Notes: a model not told the origin generated them from the letters alone. A stretch of DNA of 64,000 bases from Streptomyces shenzhenensis (GCF_003688995.1 NZ_PENI01000010.1:124001-188000); one strand, 5' to 3'. Positions 8,873-17,538 are shown, counted from the stretch's first letter. Numbers and translations are program-made.

Positions 8873-8901
8873 CCCCGGGGTCACCCCCGTCCCCACGGGC
8901 C

Positions 8902-8943
8902 CCCCGCCCCGGCGCGTCTTCCCCCGTACGCGCCGGGGCGGGG
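8902..8943 (+). terminator. Second, longer hairpin terminator behind rpfA
   Basis: A perfect 15-bp stem (8902-8916 with 8929-8943) with a 12-nt loop is followed by TCTTTCC. It separates rpfA from the repeat array and would block read-through. Confidence 0.8.
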
Positions 8944-8979
8944 TCTTTCCACAACGCTCCCTTTCATCCCGGCGCCCGG

Positions 8980-9720
8980 TTCTTCGGCCTCTCCGGACGG
9001 CCCCTGCTCCCTGGCCCGGATCCCTTTCTCCGGCCCGCCCGCCCTGCTTCCTGGCCGGGCCGCTGTGCTCCTCCGGACCAGCCCCTGTTTCCCGGCCCGG
9101 CCCCTCTGCTTCTCCGGGGTTGTCCCCGTTTCCCGGCCTGGTCCGTCTGCTTTTCTGGGCCTGCCCCGCTTCCGGGCCCGCACTTTCCGTTTCTCCGGGC
9201 CAGCCCCTGCTTCTTGCCCCGGCCCCTCTGCTTCTCCGGGCCTGTTCCCACTTCCGGGCCCGCACCCTGTCTTTCTCCGGGCCCCTGCCCCCGCTTCCCG
9301 GCCCGGCCGCTGCGCTTCTCCGCGCCTGACCCCCGCTTCCGGGTCTGCACCTTCTGTTTCTCCGGGCCTGCCCATGCTTCCGGGCCCGGTCTTCTGCTTC
9401 TCTGGGCCAGCCCAGCTTCCCGGCCCGGTCCCTCTGTCTTCCCGGGCCTGCCCCTTCTCCCCGGCTGCCCCTCGGCCTCGCCGGACCGTTCCGCTTCCGG
9501 GTCCGCACCCTCTGTTTTCCGGGCCTGCCCCCGCTTTCGGGCCCGGTCCCTCTTCTCCTCTGGGGCAGCCCCTGCTTCCGGGCCCGGCCCCGCGGCCTTC
9601 CCGGGCCTCCCCCTTCTCCCCGGCGGCCCCCTCTGCCTCTCCGGACGGCCCCGCTTCCCGGCCCGGTCCCTCTGTTGCCGCGAGCCGCCCCCACCCTTTG
9701 TTTCTCCGGGCCCGGCCCCA
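8980..9720. repeat. Array of about 18 degenerate 41-bp tandem repeats
   Basis: The interval between rpfA and eno consists of about 18 imperfect copies of a unit of roughly 41 bp (range 35-44). On the plus strand each has a TTCTCCGGGCCTGCCCC half followed by GCTTCCGGGCCCGG and CCCTCTG. The strand is strongly pyrimidine-rich. Since 41 is not a multiple of 3, all frames stay open on both strands and produce spurious low-complexity open frames. There are no spacers between units, so it is not CRISPR. Each unit contains a CGGGCCCG-type self-complementary core. From 9721 to 10050 the sequence is no longer repetitive and presumably holds the eno promoter, but no convincing boxes were found. Confidence 0.85.
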
Positions 9721-10050
9721 GGTGCACCGCACCCCTCGCGGATCTAGGGGTGTCCTCGCCCGTTCCTTCGAGGCGGCGCCGACGCCCCGCGTCCCCCGCC
9801 CCCGGACTCTTCTCCCGCTCGCCGCCTCCCCGCCACTCGCCGTCCCCCGGCGCGTCGTGTCCCCCCGAGAGCCCCCAGAGGTTTTCGTCCCACCCTTTGT
9901 TCCGTCCGGAAACAATGTGTACCGTCAGCCTGTCGTCACCCTGTCCACGGGGCGGTCGGCGACCGGCCGGGGGCCCCCGTCCGGTTAGGCTCTAGTCGCA
10001 AGGCGCACAGCCCCGCACTTCCAGCGTCACATTCCATGAAGGAGATGCTC

Positions 10051-11331
10051 GTGCCGTCCATCGACGTCGTCGTAGCCCGGGAAATCCTGGACTCCCGAGG
10101 CAATCCCACGGTCGAGGTCGAGGTCGGCCTCGACGACGGCAGCACGGGTCGTGCCGCCGTCCCGTCCGGCGCCTCCACCGGCGCCTTCGAGGCCGTCGAG
10201 CTGCGCGACGGTGACCCCAACCGCTACCAGGGCAAGGGCGTCGAGAAGGCCGTCCTCGCCGTCATCGAGCAGATCGGCCCGGAGCTGGTCGGCTACGACG
10301 CCACCGAGCAGCGCCTGATCGACCAGGCCATGTTCGACCTGGACGCTACCGACAACAAGGGCTCGCTCGGCGCCAACGCCATCCTGGGCGTCTCCCTCGC
10401 CGTCGCCCACGCCGCCTCCGAGGCCAGCGACCTCCCCCTCTTCCGCTACCTGGGCGGCCCGAACGCGCACCTGCTGCCGGTGCCGATGATGAACATCCTG
10501 AACGGCGGCTCGCACGCCGACTCCAACGTGGACATCCAGGAGTTCATGATCGCCCCGATCGGCGCGGAGTCCTTCTCCGAGGCGCTGCGCTGGGGTGCCG
10601 AGGTCTACCACACCCTGAAGAAGGTCCTGAAGTCCAAGGGCCTGTCCACCGGTCTCGGCGACGAGGGCGGCTTCGCGCCGAACCTGGAGTCCAACCGTGC
10701 CGCCCTCGACCTCATCCTCGAGGCGATCAAGGAGGCCGGCTACATCCCCGGCGAGCAGATCGCCCTCGCGCTCGACGTCGCCGCCTCCGAGTTCTACAAG
10801 GAGGGCAAGTACCTCTTCGAGGGCAAGGAGCGCTCCGCCGCCGAGATGACGGAGTACTACGAGGAGCTCGTCGCGGCCTACCCGCTCGTCTCCATCGAGG
10901 ACCCGCTGTTCGAGGACGACTGGGCGGGCTGGAAGGTCATCACCGACCGGATCGGCGACAAGGTCCAGCTGGTCGGCGACGACCTGTTCGTCACCAACCC
11001 GGAGCGCCTGGCCCGCGGCATCGAGGAGGGCACCGCCAACGCCCTGCTCGTCAAGGTCAACCAGATCGGCTCGCTGACCGAGACGCTGGACGCCGTCGAG
11101 CTGGCCCAGCGCAGCGGCTTCAAGTGCATGATGTCCCACCGCTCGGGCGAGACCGAGGACGTCACCATCGCCGACCTGGCCGTCGCCACCAACTGCGGCC
11201 AGATCAAGACCGGCGCCCCGGCCCGCTCCGAGCGCGTCGCCAAGTACAACCAGCTGCTGCGCATCGAGGAGATCCTCGACGACGCCGCGGTGTACGCGGG
11301 CCGCAGCGCGTTCCCGCGCTTCAAGGGCTGA
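10051..11331 (+). CDS. eno: Enolase
   Basis: 426 aa from GTG 10051, with AAGGAGA 5-6 nt upstream; the in-frame ATG at 10036 would put the ribosome site inside the gene. The enzyme converts 2-phosphoglycerate to phosphoenolpyruvate in glycolysis. Signature segments are REILDSRGNPTVE, the substrate-loop motif SGASTG, SHADSNVDIQEFM, the metal ligands in ALDVAAS, SIEDPLFEDDW and GDDLFVTN, and LVKVNQIGS with the catalytic Lys, then SHRSGETED. Full family length. In Streptomyces it precedes divIC, as here. A 12-bp hairpin lies in the gap to divIC. Confidence 0.98.
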   Translation: MPSIDVVVAREILDSRGNPTVEVEVGLDDGSTGRAAVPSGASTGAFEAVELRDGDPNRYQGKGVEKAVLAVIEQIGPELVGYDATEQRLIDQAMFDLDATDNKGSLGANAILGVSLAVAHAASEASDLPLFRYLGGPNAHLLPVPMMNILNGGSHADSNVDIQEFMIAPIGAESFSEALRWGAEVYHTLKKVLKSKGLSTGLGDEGGFAPNLESNRAALDLILEAIKEAGYIPGEQIALALDVAASEFYKEGKYLFEGKERSAAEMTEYYEELVAAYPLVSIEDPLFEDDWAGWKVITDRIGDKVQLVGDDLFVTNPERLARGIEEGTANALLVKVNQIGSLTETLDAVELAQRSGFKCMMSHRSGETEDVTIADLAVATNCGQIKTGAPARSERVAKYNQLLRIEEILDDAAVYAGRSAFPRFKG

Positions 11332-11361
11332 TCCGGTAAGGCCACGGCTCAGCCAGTCGTA

Positions 11362-11405
11362 CGTACGTCCCCGTACCGGTCCCGTACCGTGTCCGGGGAC
11401 GTACG
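11362..11405 (+). terminator. Hairpin between eno and divIC
   Basis: CGTACGTCCCCG (11362-11373) is fully complementary to 11394-11405, giving a 12-bp stem with a 20-nt loop. It could end or attenuate eno transcripts before divIC; no T-run follows. Confidence 0.55.
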
Positions 11406-11435
11406 CGCGTTGACGCAGGCAAGGGGAGGCGGGAG

Positions 11436-11933
11436 ATGGCCGCGAAGGACCGGGACCGGTTCTCCACCGCGACCAGGCTGCGGCTGCTCGGGGAGCAGAC
11501 GGCGGCCCGGGTCTACCGCTCCCAGACCCGCCGCCAGGCCCGCCGCTCCCGGCTCACCGGCCGGGCCGCGCTGCTCGCGCTCGTCCTGTGCACGATGGTG
11601 GTGGCGCTCGCCTATCCGATGCGGCAGTACGTCTCCCAGCGGGCCGAGATCGCCGACCAGGAACGGGAGCAGCGGCAGGCCAGGGAGCGGGTCGAGCAGC
11701 TGCGCGACCTCAAGGCGCGCTGGCAGGACGACGCGTACGCGGAGCAGCGGATCCGGGAGCGGCTGCACTATGTGATGCCCGGCGAGACCGGCTTCGTCAT
11801 GGTCGATCCGAACGTGGCCAAGCAGTCCCGCGCCGACCTCGGGGCGGCCCACCGCCCGTGGTACGCGAACGTCTGGGACGGGGTCGACACGTCCGACGCC
11901 TCCGACCAGTCAACCGACAGAAAGACACCCTGA
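11436..11933 (+). CDS. divIC: Septum formation initiator, FtsB/DivIC family
   Basis: 165 aa. The topology is typical: a basic cytoplasmic N-terminus of about 45 residues (RRQARRSRL), one membrane helix (about 47-66, ALLALVLCTMVVALAY), then a coiled coil rich in Gln and Glu (about 70-105) and the family motif ERIRERLHYVMPGETGF. The protein joins the divisome with FtsL and FtsQ; in Streptomyces it mainly supports sporulation septation. The ATG at 11436 follows GGGGAGGCGGGAG. DUF501 begins 8 nt downstream, so this is the first gene of a three-gene operon. Confidence 0.93.
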   Translation: MAAKDRDRFSTATRLRLLGEQTAARVYRSQTRRQARRSRLTGRAALLALVLCTMVVALAYPMRQYVSQRAEIADQEREQRQARERVEQLRDLKARWQDDAYAEQRIRERLHYVMPGETGFVMVDPNVAKQSRADLGAAHRPWYANVWDGVDTSDASDQSTDRKTP

Positions 11934-11941
11934 ACACAGTC

Positions 11942-12496
11942 ATGGAAACGCCTCCGCCGCCCACTGCGCGCACCGAGCCCACCGACGCGGACATCGCGGC
12001 CTTCGAGCAGCAGCTCGGCCGGCCGCCGCGGGGGCTGCGCGCGATCGCCCACCGCTGCCCGTGCGGGCAGCCGGACGTCGTGGAGACGGCCCCGCGGCTG
12101 CCGGACGGCACTCCCTTCCCGACGCTGTACTACCTGACGTGCCCGCGTGCCTCCTCGGCGATCGGCACGCTGGAGGCGAACGGCGTCATGAAGGAGATGA
12201 CGGACCGGCTGGCCACCGACCCGGAGCTGGCCGCGGCCTACCGCGCCGCGCACGAGGACTATCTCCGGCGCCGGGACGAGATCGAGGAGCTGACCGGCTT
12301 CCCGAGCGCGGGCGGCATGCCGGACCGGGTGAAGTGTCTGCATGTCCTGGTGGCCCACGCGCTGGCCGCGGGACCCGGGGTGAACCCCCTGGGTGACGAG
12401 GCGATCGCGCTGCTGCCCGAGTGGTGGCGCAAGGGGCCGTGCGTGACGGTCCCCTCGGACGACACCGACCACACCCCGGAGGGGGACGACCAGTGA
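11942..12496 (+). CDS. DUF501 domain protein
   Basis: 184 aa. It belongs to the actinobacterial DUF501 family, with the conserved CPCGQPDVVETAPRLPDGTPFPTLYYLTCP segment (three Cys that could bind a metal), EANGVMKEM and MPDRVKCLHVLVAHALA. Biochemical function is unknown. It sits between the divisome gene divIC and the Ppx/GppA gene in nearly all actinomycetes, and its stop overlaps the next GTG by 4 bp, which suggests a shared role with the exopolyphosphatase. The start is ATG 11942, 8 nt after divIC. Confidence 0.92.
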   Translation: METPPPPTARTEPTDADIAAFEQQLGRPPRGLRAIAHRCPCGQPDVVETAPRLPDGTPFPTLYYLTCPRASSAIGTLEANGVMKEMTDRLATDPELAAAYRAAHEDYLRRRDEIEELTGFPSAGGMPDRVKCLHVLVAHALAAGPGVNPLGDEAIALLPEWWRKGPCVTVPSDDTDHTPEGDDQ

Positions 12497-13434
12497 CCCG
12501 CGTGGCCGCCGTCGACTGCGGTACGAACTCGATCCGGCTGCTCGTCGCCGACGCCGACCCGGCGACGGGTGAACTCGTCGACCTGGACCGGCGGATGACC
12601 ATCGTGCGGCTCGGCCAGGGTGTCGACCGCACCGGCCGGCTCGCCCCGGAGGCCCTGGAGCGGACCTTCGCCGCCTGCCGGGAGTACGCGGCGGTCATCA
12701 AGGAGCACGGGGCGGAGCGGCTGCGGTTCGTGGCGACCTCCGCCTCCCGGGACGCGGAGAACCGGGACGAGTTCGTGCGCGGTGTGCTGGACATCCTGGG
12801 CGTGGAGCCCGAGGTGATCACCGGGGACCAGGAGGCCGCGTTCTCCTTCACCGGGGCCACCGGGGAGCTCAAGGGCCGCGACGACCTCGCCCGGCCCTAC
12901 CTGGTGGTGGACATCGGGGGCGGCTCGACCGAGTTCGTGGTCGGCGCCGAGCGGGTGCGCGCGGCGCGCTCCGTCGACGTGGGCTGTGTGCGGATGACCG
13001 AGCGGCACCTGGTGCGCGGGGGCGTGGTGAGCGACCCGCCCACCGAGGAACAGGTCGCCGCCATACGGGCCGACATCGAGGCGGCCCTGGATCTCGCCGA
13101 GGAGACGGTCCCGCTGCGCGAGGCCCGCACGCTCGTGGGGCTCGCGGGGTCCGTGACCACCGTGTCGGCGATCGCGCAGGAACTGCCCGCCTACGACTCC
13201 GCCCGCATCCACCACTCCCGGATCTCCCGCGACCGGGTCGCCGAGATCACCGGGTGGCTGCTGCGGTCCACGCACGCGGAGCGGGCCGCGATCCCGTCCA
13301 TGCACCCGGGGCGCGTCGACGTCATCGGCGCGGGCGCCCTCGTCCTACTGGCGATCATGGACCGAACCGAAGCCCCCGAGGTCCTCGTGAGCGAACACGA
13401 CATCCTCGACGGCATCGCCTGGTCTTTGGCCTGA
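12493..13434 (+). CDS. Ppx/GppA family exopolyphosphatase / pppGpp phosphohydrolase
   Basis: 313 aa from GTG 12493. It is an ASKHA-fold phosphatase: phosphate-1 loop DCGTNSIRLLV at the N-terminus, LRFVATSASRDAENRDEF, then phosphate-2 motif VVDIGGGSTEFV and GLAGSVTT. It lacks the C-terminal HD domain of the E. coli enzymes, as is usual for the short actinobacterial Ppx1 form. It would shorten polyphosphate and/or convert pppGpp to ppGpp. It is the last gene of the divIC operon; the convergent toxin gene ends 4 nt downstream. Confidence 0.93.
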   Translation: MTRVAAVDCGTNSIRLLVADADPATGELVDLDRRMTIVRLGQGVDRTGRLAPEALERTFAACREYAAVIKEHGAERLRFVATSASRDAENRDEFVRGVLDILGVEPEVITGDQEAAFSFTGATGELKGRDDLARPYLVVDIGGGSTEFVVGAERVRAARSVDVGCVRMTERHLVRGGVVSDPPTEEQVAAIRADIEAALDLAEETVPLREARTLVGLAGSVTTVSAIAQELPAYDSARIHHSRISRDRVAEITGWLLRSTHAERAAIPSMHPGRVDVIGAGALVLLAIMDRTEAPEVLVSEHDILDGIAWSLA

Positions 13435-13438
13435 CCGC

Positions 13439-13708
13439 CTACAGGTTGCGGTACACGTCCCGCCGGTCGCCCATCTTGACGAGGAGGATGACGAGTTCAC
13501 CGTCGTTGATCTGGCAGGCGACCCGGTAGCTTCCGACCCGGAGCTGGTAGAGCCCGGACGGGCCGGTGAGCTTCTTGATGTCGGCGTCCTCGCGGTACGG
13601 GTCGTCGCCGAGCGCGGTCAGCGCGGTCAGGATGCGCATGGCGTCGAGCCGGCTGATGGCGCGGAGCTGCCGCTGCGCCGCCGTGGTGAACCGGAAGGCG
13701 TACTTCAC
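13439..13708 (-). CDS. RelE/ParE-family toxin
   Basis: 89 aa. It has the RelE fold pattern: YAFRFTTAAQRQLRAI at the N-terminus, PYREDADIKKLTGPSGLYQLRVGSYRVACQI and the C-terminal strand VILLVKMGDRRDVYR. Basic residues Lys/Arg around KKL, RVGSYR and RRDVYR fit an mRNA interferase that cuts ribosome-bound mRNA. The start overlaps the antitoxin stop by 4 bp, the normal antitoxin-first order. It is convergent with the Ppx gene, 4 nt away. Confidence 0.92.
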   Translation of the reverse strand: MKYAFRFTTAAQRQLRAISRLDAMRILTALTALGDDPYREDADIKKLTGPSGLYQLRVGSYRVACQINDGELVILLVKMGDRRDVYRNL

Positions 13709-13977
13709 GCCGCCTCGCCGTCCTGCTCGGTGAACAGGTCCGCCAGCAATTCCGCCATCGTCACTGTGGGGCCGCCCTCGGCCAGGACCGCTTCGGCTTC
13801 GCGCGCCAGCATGATGTCGGCCGCTTCCTCCAGCGCTTCGAAGTCCGCGATCGGGACTACGGCTGCCACCGGAGCGCCGTTGCGTGTGATGACGGTCGGA
13901 ACGCCTTCCTCGGCCCGGTTGATGTGGTCGGCGAGGTGCGCGCGGGCTTCCCGTACGGTCACGGTGTTCTCAGTCAT
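13705..13977 (-). CDS. Phd/YefM-family antitoxin
   Basis: 90 aa. The N-terminal Phd/YefM fold (VTVREARAHLADHINRAEEGVPTVITRNGAPVAAVVPIADFEAL) binds DNA as a dimer, and the acidic C-terminus (about 55-90) wraps the toxin. It represses its own operon. The ATG at 13977 has no ribosome site; a TACACT hexamer lies 6 nt upstream, so the mRNA may be leaderless. A palindromic operator overlaps this promoter. Confidence 0.92.
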   Translation of the reverse strand: MTENTVTVREARAHLADHINRAEEGVPTVITRNGAPVAAVVPIADFEALEEAADIMLAREAEAVLAEGGPTVTMAELLADLFTEQDGEAA

Positions 13978-13983
13978 GAGATT

Positions 13984-14010
13984 AGTGTACGCGTCCGCGT
14001 GTACACGCGG
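13984..14010 (-). promoter_or_regulatory. Palindromic operator and -10 of the toxin-antitoxin operon
   Basis: A perfect 16-bp palindrome CCGCGTGTACACGCGG occupies 13995-14010, and a half-site GTGTACGCG lies at 13985-13993. On the minus strand TACACT (13989-13984) is placed 6 nt before the antitoxin ATG. This fits autorepression by the antitoxin. The rest of the 13978-14436 gap holds only the Rex-like site described separately. Confidence 0.65.
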
Positions 14011-14110
14011 CCCGGTTCGTTGGGAGTACTCCGCTGAGCAGGGCGGACGTCGGATGAGCGGGTCGGGGAGTGGGTGGCGTGTCGGTCGGCGACACGCCGG
14101 TGGGAAAGTT

Positions 14111-14126
14111 CGTGAAGTTCTTCACA
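14111..14126 (+). promoter_or_regulatory. Candidate Rex operator upstream of ndh
   Basis: CGTGAAGTTCTTCACA matches 11 of the 13 fixed positions of the Rex consensus TGTGAACNNNTTCACA. Rex senses NADH/NAD+ and, as I recall, controls ndh in S. coelicolor. It lies about 310 bp before the ndh start. Confidence 0.6.
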
Positions 14127-14436
14127 AGGAATTGGTCCCCGGTGGCGGGTCGAAGGGGCCCGATCGGCCCTATCCGGGGTTCAACGGCCCTGCGAGCATG
14201 CACGGGAGAGGGACCCGAAGGGGTCCGTACGGCGGTGTCGAAAGGGGGTCGCGCACGCCCTCCGCGGGCCCGGACGGGCAGCTCACGCGGCATTGACAAC
14301 GGCCGGTATCGGACAGGGGTTCCCTTGTGCGGTCATGGCCTGGGTCAGGCGGGCCGCGGAGTCTAGCACAGGCGCCGTCGGAGCTTGTGAAGGGGCGCAC
14401 GAGCCACCCCCTGGGGGCGGGTGGATACTCGATGCC

Positions 14437-15828
14437 ATGAGCACCACGGAGCGTCCCAGGATCCTCGTAGTAGGCGGTGGGTACGTAGGCCTGTACGCGG
14501 CTCGGCGCATCCTCAAGAAGATGCGCTACGGCGAGGCGACCGTCACGGTCGTCGACCCCCGGTCGTACATGACCTACCAGCCCTTCCTTCCCGAAGCCGC
14601 CGCCGGCAGCATCTCCCCTCGCCATGTCGTCGTCCCGCTGCGACGCGTGCTGCCGAAGGCGGAGGTCCTCACCGGCCGGGTCACCACCATCGACCAGGAC
14701 CGCAAGGTCGCCACCGTCGCCCCGCTGGTCGGCGAGGCGTACGAGCTGCCCTTCGACTACCTGGTGATCGCGCTCGGCGCGGTCTCCCGCACCTTCCCGA
14801 TCCCCGGCCTCGCCGAGCAGGGCATCGGCATGAAGGGCATCGAGGAGTCCATCGGGCTGCGCAACCACGTCCTCGAACAGCTCGACAAGGCCGACTCCAC
14901 GACCGACGAGGACATCCGCCGCAAGGCGCTCACGTTCGTCTTCATCGGCGGTGGCTTCGCGGGCGCCGAGACCATCGGCGAGGTCGAGGACATGGCCCGG
15001 GACGCGGCCAAGTACTACAACAACGTCTCCCGCGAGGACATGCGCTTCGTCCTCGTCGACGCCGCCGACAAGATCCTCCCCGAGGTCGGCCCCAAGCTCG
15101 GCCAGTACGGCAAGGAGCACCTGGAGAGCCGCGGCGTGGAGATCTACCTCTCCACCTCCATGGATTCGTGTGTCGACGGGCACGTGGTGCTCAAGAACGG
15201 GCTCGAGGTCGACTCCAACACCATCGTGTGGACCGCGGGCGTCAAGCCGAACCCGGCCCTGGCCCGCTTCGGCCTGCCGCTCGGCCCGCGCGGCCACGTG
15301 GACACCGCGCCCACGCTCCAGGTGCAGGGCTCGGACTACATCTGGGCCGCCGGCGACAACGCCCAGGTGCCCGACCTGGTCGGCCGCAAGGCCGGCAACC
15401 CGAACGCCTGGTGCCCGCCCAACGCCCAGCACGCGCTGCGCCAGGCCAAGGTGCTCGGCGACAACGTCATCTCCGGTATGCGGGGCTTCCCGCAGAAGGA
15501 GTACGCGCACGCCAACAAGGGCGCGGTGGCCGGCCTCGGCCTCCACAAGGGCGTCGCGATGATCGTCGTCGGCAAGATGAAGATCAAGGTCAAGGGCCGG
15601 CTCGCCTGGTACATGCACCGTGGCTACCACGGTCTGGCCATGCCGACCTGGAACCGCAAGATCCGCGTCTTCGCCGACTGGACCCTCGCCATGTTCCTCA
15701 AGCGCGAGGTCGTCTCCCTCGGCGCCATGGAGAACCCCCGCGAGGAGTTCTTCGAGGCCGCCAAGCCGGCGCCGGTCGCCGCCGCGGCCTCGGCCGACAA
15801 GGCCGACGCGAAGGCCAAGGCCTCCTGA
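14437..15828 (+). CDS. ndh: Type II NADH dehydrogenase (single-subunit, FAD)
   Basis: 463 aa from ATG 14437. Two Rossmann motifs are clear: RILVVGGGYVGLYAAR at the N-terminus (FAD) and FVFIGGGFAGAETIGE (NADH, about 168-183). Further landmarks are MTYQPFLPEAAAGSISPRH, VWTAGVKPNP and the FAD-binding YIWAAGDNAQVPD. The C-terminal 100 residues include amphipathic helices that attach the enzyme to the membrane. It passes electrons from NADH to menaquinone without pumping protons. The tail is Ala/Lys-rich. A Rex-like operator lies upstream and a 17-bp hairpin downstream. Confidence 0.96.
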   Translation: MSTTERPRILVVGGGYVGLYAARRILKKMRYGEATVTVVDPRSYMTYQPFLPEAAAGSISPRHVVVPLRRVLPKAEVLTGRVTTIDQDRKVATVAPLVGEAYELPFDYLVIALGAVSRTFPIPGLAEQGIGMKGIEESIGLRNHVLEQLDKADSTTDEDIRRKALTFVFIGGGFAGAETIGEVEDMARDAAKYYNNVSREDMRFVLVDAADKILPEVGPKLGQYGKEHLESRGVEIYLSTSMDSCVDGHVVLKNGLEVDSNTIVWTAGVKPNPALARFGLPLGPRGHVDTAPTLQVQGSDYIWAAGDNAQVPDLVGRKAGNPNAWCPPNAQHALRQAKVLGDNVISGMRGFPQKEYAHANKGAVAGLGLHKGVAMIVVGKMKIKVKGRLAWYMHRGYHGLAMPTWNRKIRVFADWTLAMFLKREVVSLGAMENPREEFFEAAKPAPVAAAASADKADAKAKAS

Positions 15829-15848
15829 CCGAGGCACCGTTCAGCCGC

Positions 15849-15892
15849 CCGAAGGGGCCGCCCGCCATCCGTGGTGCGGGCGGCCCCTTCGG
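15849..15892 (+). terminator. Terminator behind ndh
   Basis: A perfect 17-bp stem (15849-15865 with 15876-15892) with a 10-nt loop begins 21 nt after the stop. From 15893 to 16156 no gene or clear site was seen ahead of cfa. Confidence 0.85.
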
Positions 15893-16156
15893 CATGCGTC
15901 GACCTCGGAGCCGGACCGGCCGCGCAACCGGGGCCGGTACCGGGAGTGGAGCAGTCGGTCCCGGACCGGTGCGCTCCGCCTATCGGGTGTCCTGTGGACG
16001 AACGGCGGCGTCGGTATGGCGGTCGTGTGACGGTACGGGCAAGGTGACGGCGGTGGCGGGCGCCGGGGAATGACGTCGACCGGCGCGATCGTTGCCTCAG
16101 GTGACCGAATCCGTGGCCGATTCCTTCACACGATTCCTCTCCCGGAGGTGTGCATC

Positions 16157-17452
16157 ATGGCCGACGCCGCGTCGCGGCTGACGAGTCTTGCCGAGCAGTT
16201 GTTGGGAGCCCCGCTCCCGTTGGGCGTCCGCGCCTGGGACGGTTCGCAGGCGGGTCCGCCGGGCGCGCCGGTCCTGGTCTTCCGCAGCCGGCGGGCCCTG
16301 CGCCGGCTGCTGTTCAAGCCCGGCGAACTGGGCCTGGCCCGGGCCTGGGTCGCGGGCGACCTGGGCGTCGACGGCGACCTCTACTCGGCACTCGCGCTGC
16401 TGTCCCCGCTGGTGTGGGAGCGCGGGGAGGGCGACACCCGCAGCCTCACCCAGGCGCTGCGCGACCCCGCGGTGCGCGCCGCCGCCCGTGAGCTGCTGAA
16501 GCTGGCCGGGCCGCCGATCCCGCCCGCCCCGCCCCGCGAGGAGATCCGCAGGCACCGCCACCTGCACCTGCACACCAAGAACAGCGACAAGCGGGCCATC
16601 AGCCACCACTACGACGTCGGCAACGACTTCTACGAGATCGTCCTCGGCCCGTCCATGGTGTACTCGTGCGCCTACTGGGAGGAGGCCTCCACCCTGGAGT
16701 CCGCCCAGCGGGACAAGCTCGAACTGGTCTGCCGCAAGCTCGGTCTGACCCCCGGACAGCGGCTCCTCGACGTCGGCTGCGGCTGGGGCTCGCTGGCGAT
16801 CCACGCCGCCCGCGAGCACGGCGCCCATGTCGTCGGCGTCACCCTCTCCCAGGAGCAGGCCGCCCACGCCCGCAAACGGGTCGCCGAGGAGGGGCTCACG
16901 GACCGGGTGGAGATCCGGGTGCAGGACTACCGGGACGTCACCGACGGCCCCTACGACGCGGTCTCCTCCATCGGCATGGCCGAACACGTCGGCGCCGAGC
17001 GCTACCTGGAGTACGCGGCCGATCTGTACCGCCTGCTGAAGCCCGGCGGACGGCTGCTGAACCACCAGATCGCCCGCCGCCCGCTGCGGGACGAATCCGC
17101 GTACCACGTCGACAGGTTCATCGACTCCTACGTCTTCCCCGACGGGGAGCTGGCCCCGGTCGGCAGCACCGTGTCGCTGCTGGAGCGGGCCGGTTTCGAG
17201 GTCCGGGACGTGGAGTCGATCCGCGAGCACTACGCGCTCACCCTGCGCCGCTGGGTGGCCCGCCTGGAGGCCGACTGGAACCGCGCGGCACGCCTCGCAG
17301 GGCCCGGCCGCGCCCGCGTCTGGCGCCTGTACATGGCGGCGTCCGCGCTGGCCTTCGAGCACAATCGCATCGGCGTCAACCAGGTGCTCGCCGTACGCAC
17401 CCCCGAGTCGGGGACGTCCGGGCTGCCGCTGCGCGCCCGCACCTGGAACTGA
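16157..17452 (+). CDS. cfa: Cyclopropane-fatty-acyl-phospholipid synthase
   Basis: 431 aa from ATG 16157, 7 nt behind GGAGGTG. The N-terminal 130 residues form the lipid-binding domain (PVLVFRSRRALRRLLFKPGELGLARAWVAGDL). The catalytic SAM-dependent methyltransferase domain starts near SHHYDVGNDFYEIVLGPSMVYSCAY; the SAM loop is LLDVGCGWGSLAIHAA, and IGMAEHVG, HQIARR and FIDSYVFPDGEL are family motifs. It adds a methylene from SAM across double bonds of membrane phospholipid acyl chains. It is monocistronic, followed by a bidirectional hairpin. Confidence 0.94.
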   Translation: MADAASRLTSLAEQLLGAPLPLGVRAWDGSQAGPPGAPVLVFRSRRALRRLLFKPGELGLARAWVAGDLGVDGDLYSALALLSPLVWERGEGDTRSLTQALRDPAVRAAARELLKLAGPPIPPAPPREEIRRHRHLHLHTKNSDKRAISHHYDVGNDFYEIVLGPSMVYSCAYWEEASTLESAQRDKLELVCRKLGLTPGQRLLDVGCGWGSLAIHAAREHGAHVVGVTLSQEQAAHARKRVAEEGLTDRVEIRVQDYRDVTDGPYDAVSSIGMAEHVGAERYLEYAADLYRLLKPGGRLLNHQIARRPLRDESAYHVDRFIDSYVFPDGELAPVGSTVSLLERAGFEVRDVESIREHYALTLRRWVARLEADWNRAARLAGPGRARVWRLYMAASALAFEHNRIGVNQVLAVRTPESGTSGLPLRARTWN

Positions 17453-17509
17453 CGGCACGCGCGCGGGCCCCGTTCCACGGCGGACGGTGTCGGGTCATTC
17501 CGCTGTTTC

Positions 17510-17538
17510 CGCCCCGCCGGCTCTCAGCCGGCGGGGCG
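17510..17538. terminator. Bidirectional terminator between cfa and the ABC transporter genes
   Basis: A perfect 13-bp stem (17510-17522 with 17526-17538) with a 3-nt loop sits between convergent genes. The rest of the 324-bp gap shows nothing else. Confidence 0.8.

Noticed and set aside
8980..9720. CRISPR array
   Set aside because: Units are contiguous and diverged, with no conserved repeat separated by unique spacers and no cas genes.
8777..9915. Long open frames on both strands through the 41-bp repeat array
   Set aside because: A 41-bp GC-rich unit without stops leaves all frames open; the products are repetitive, differ in every frame and lack signals.
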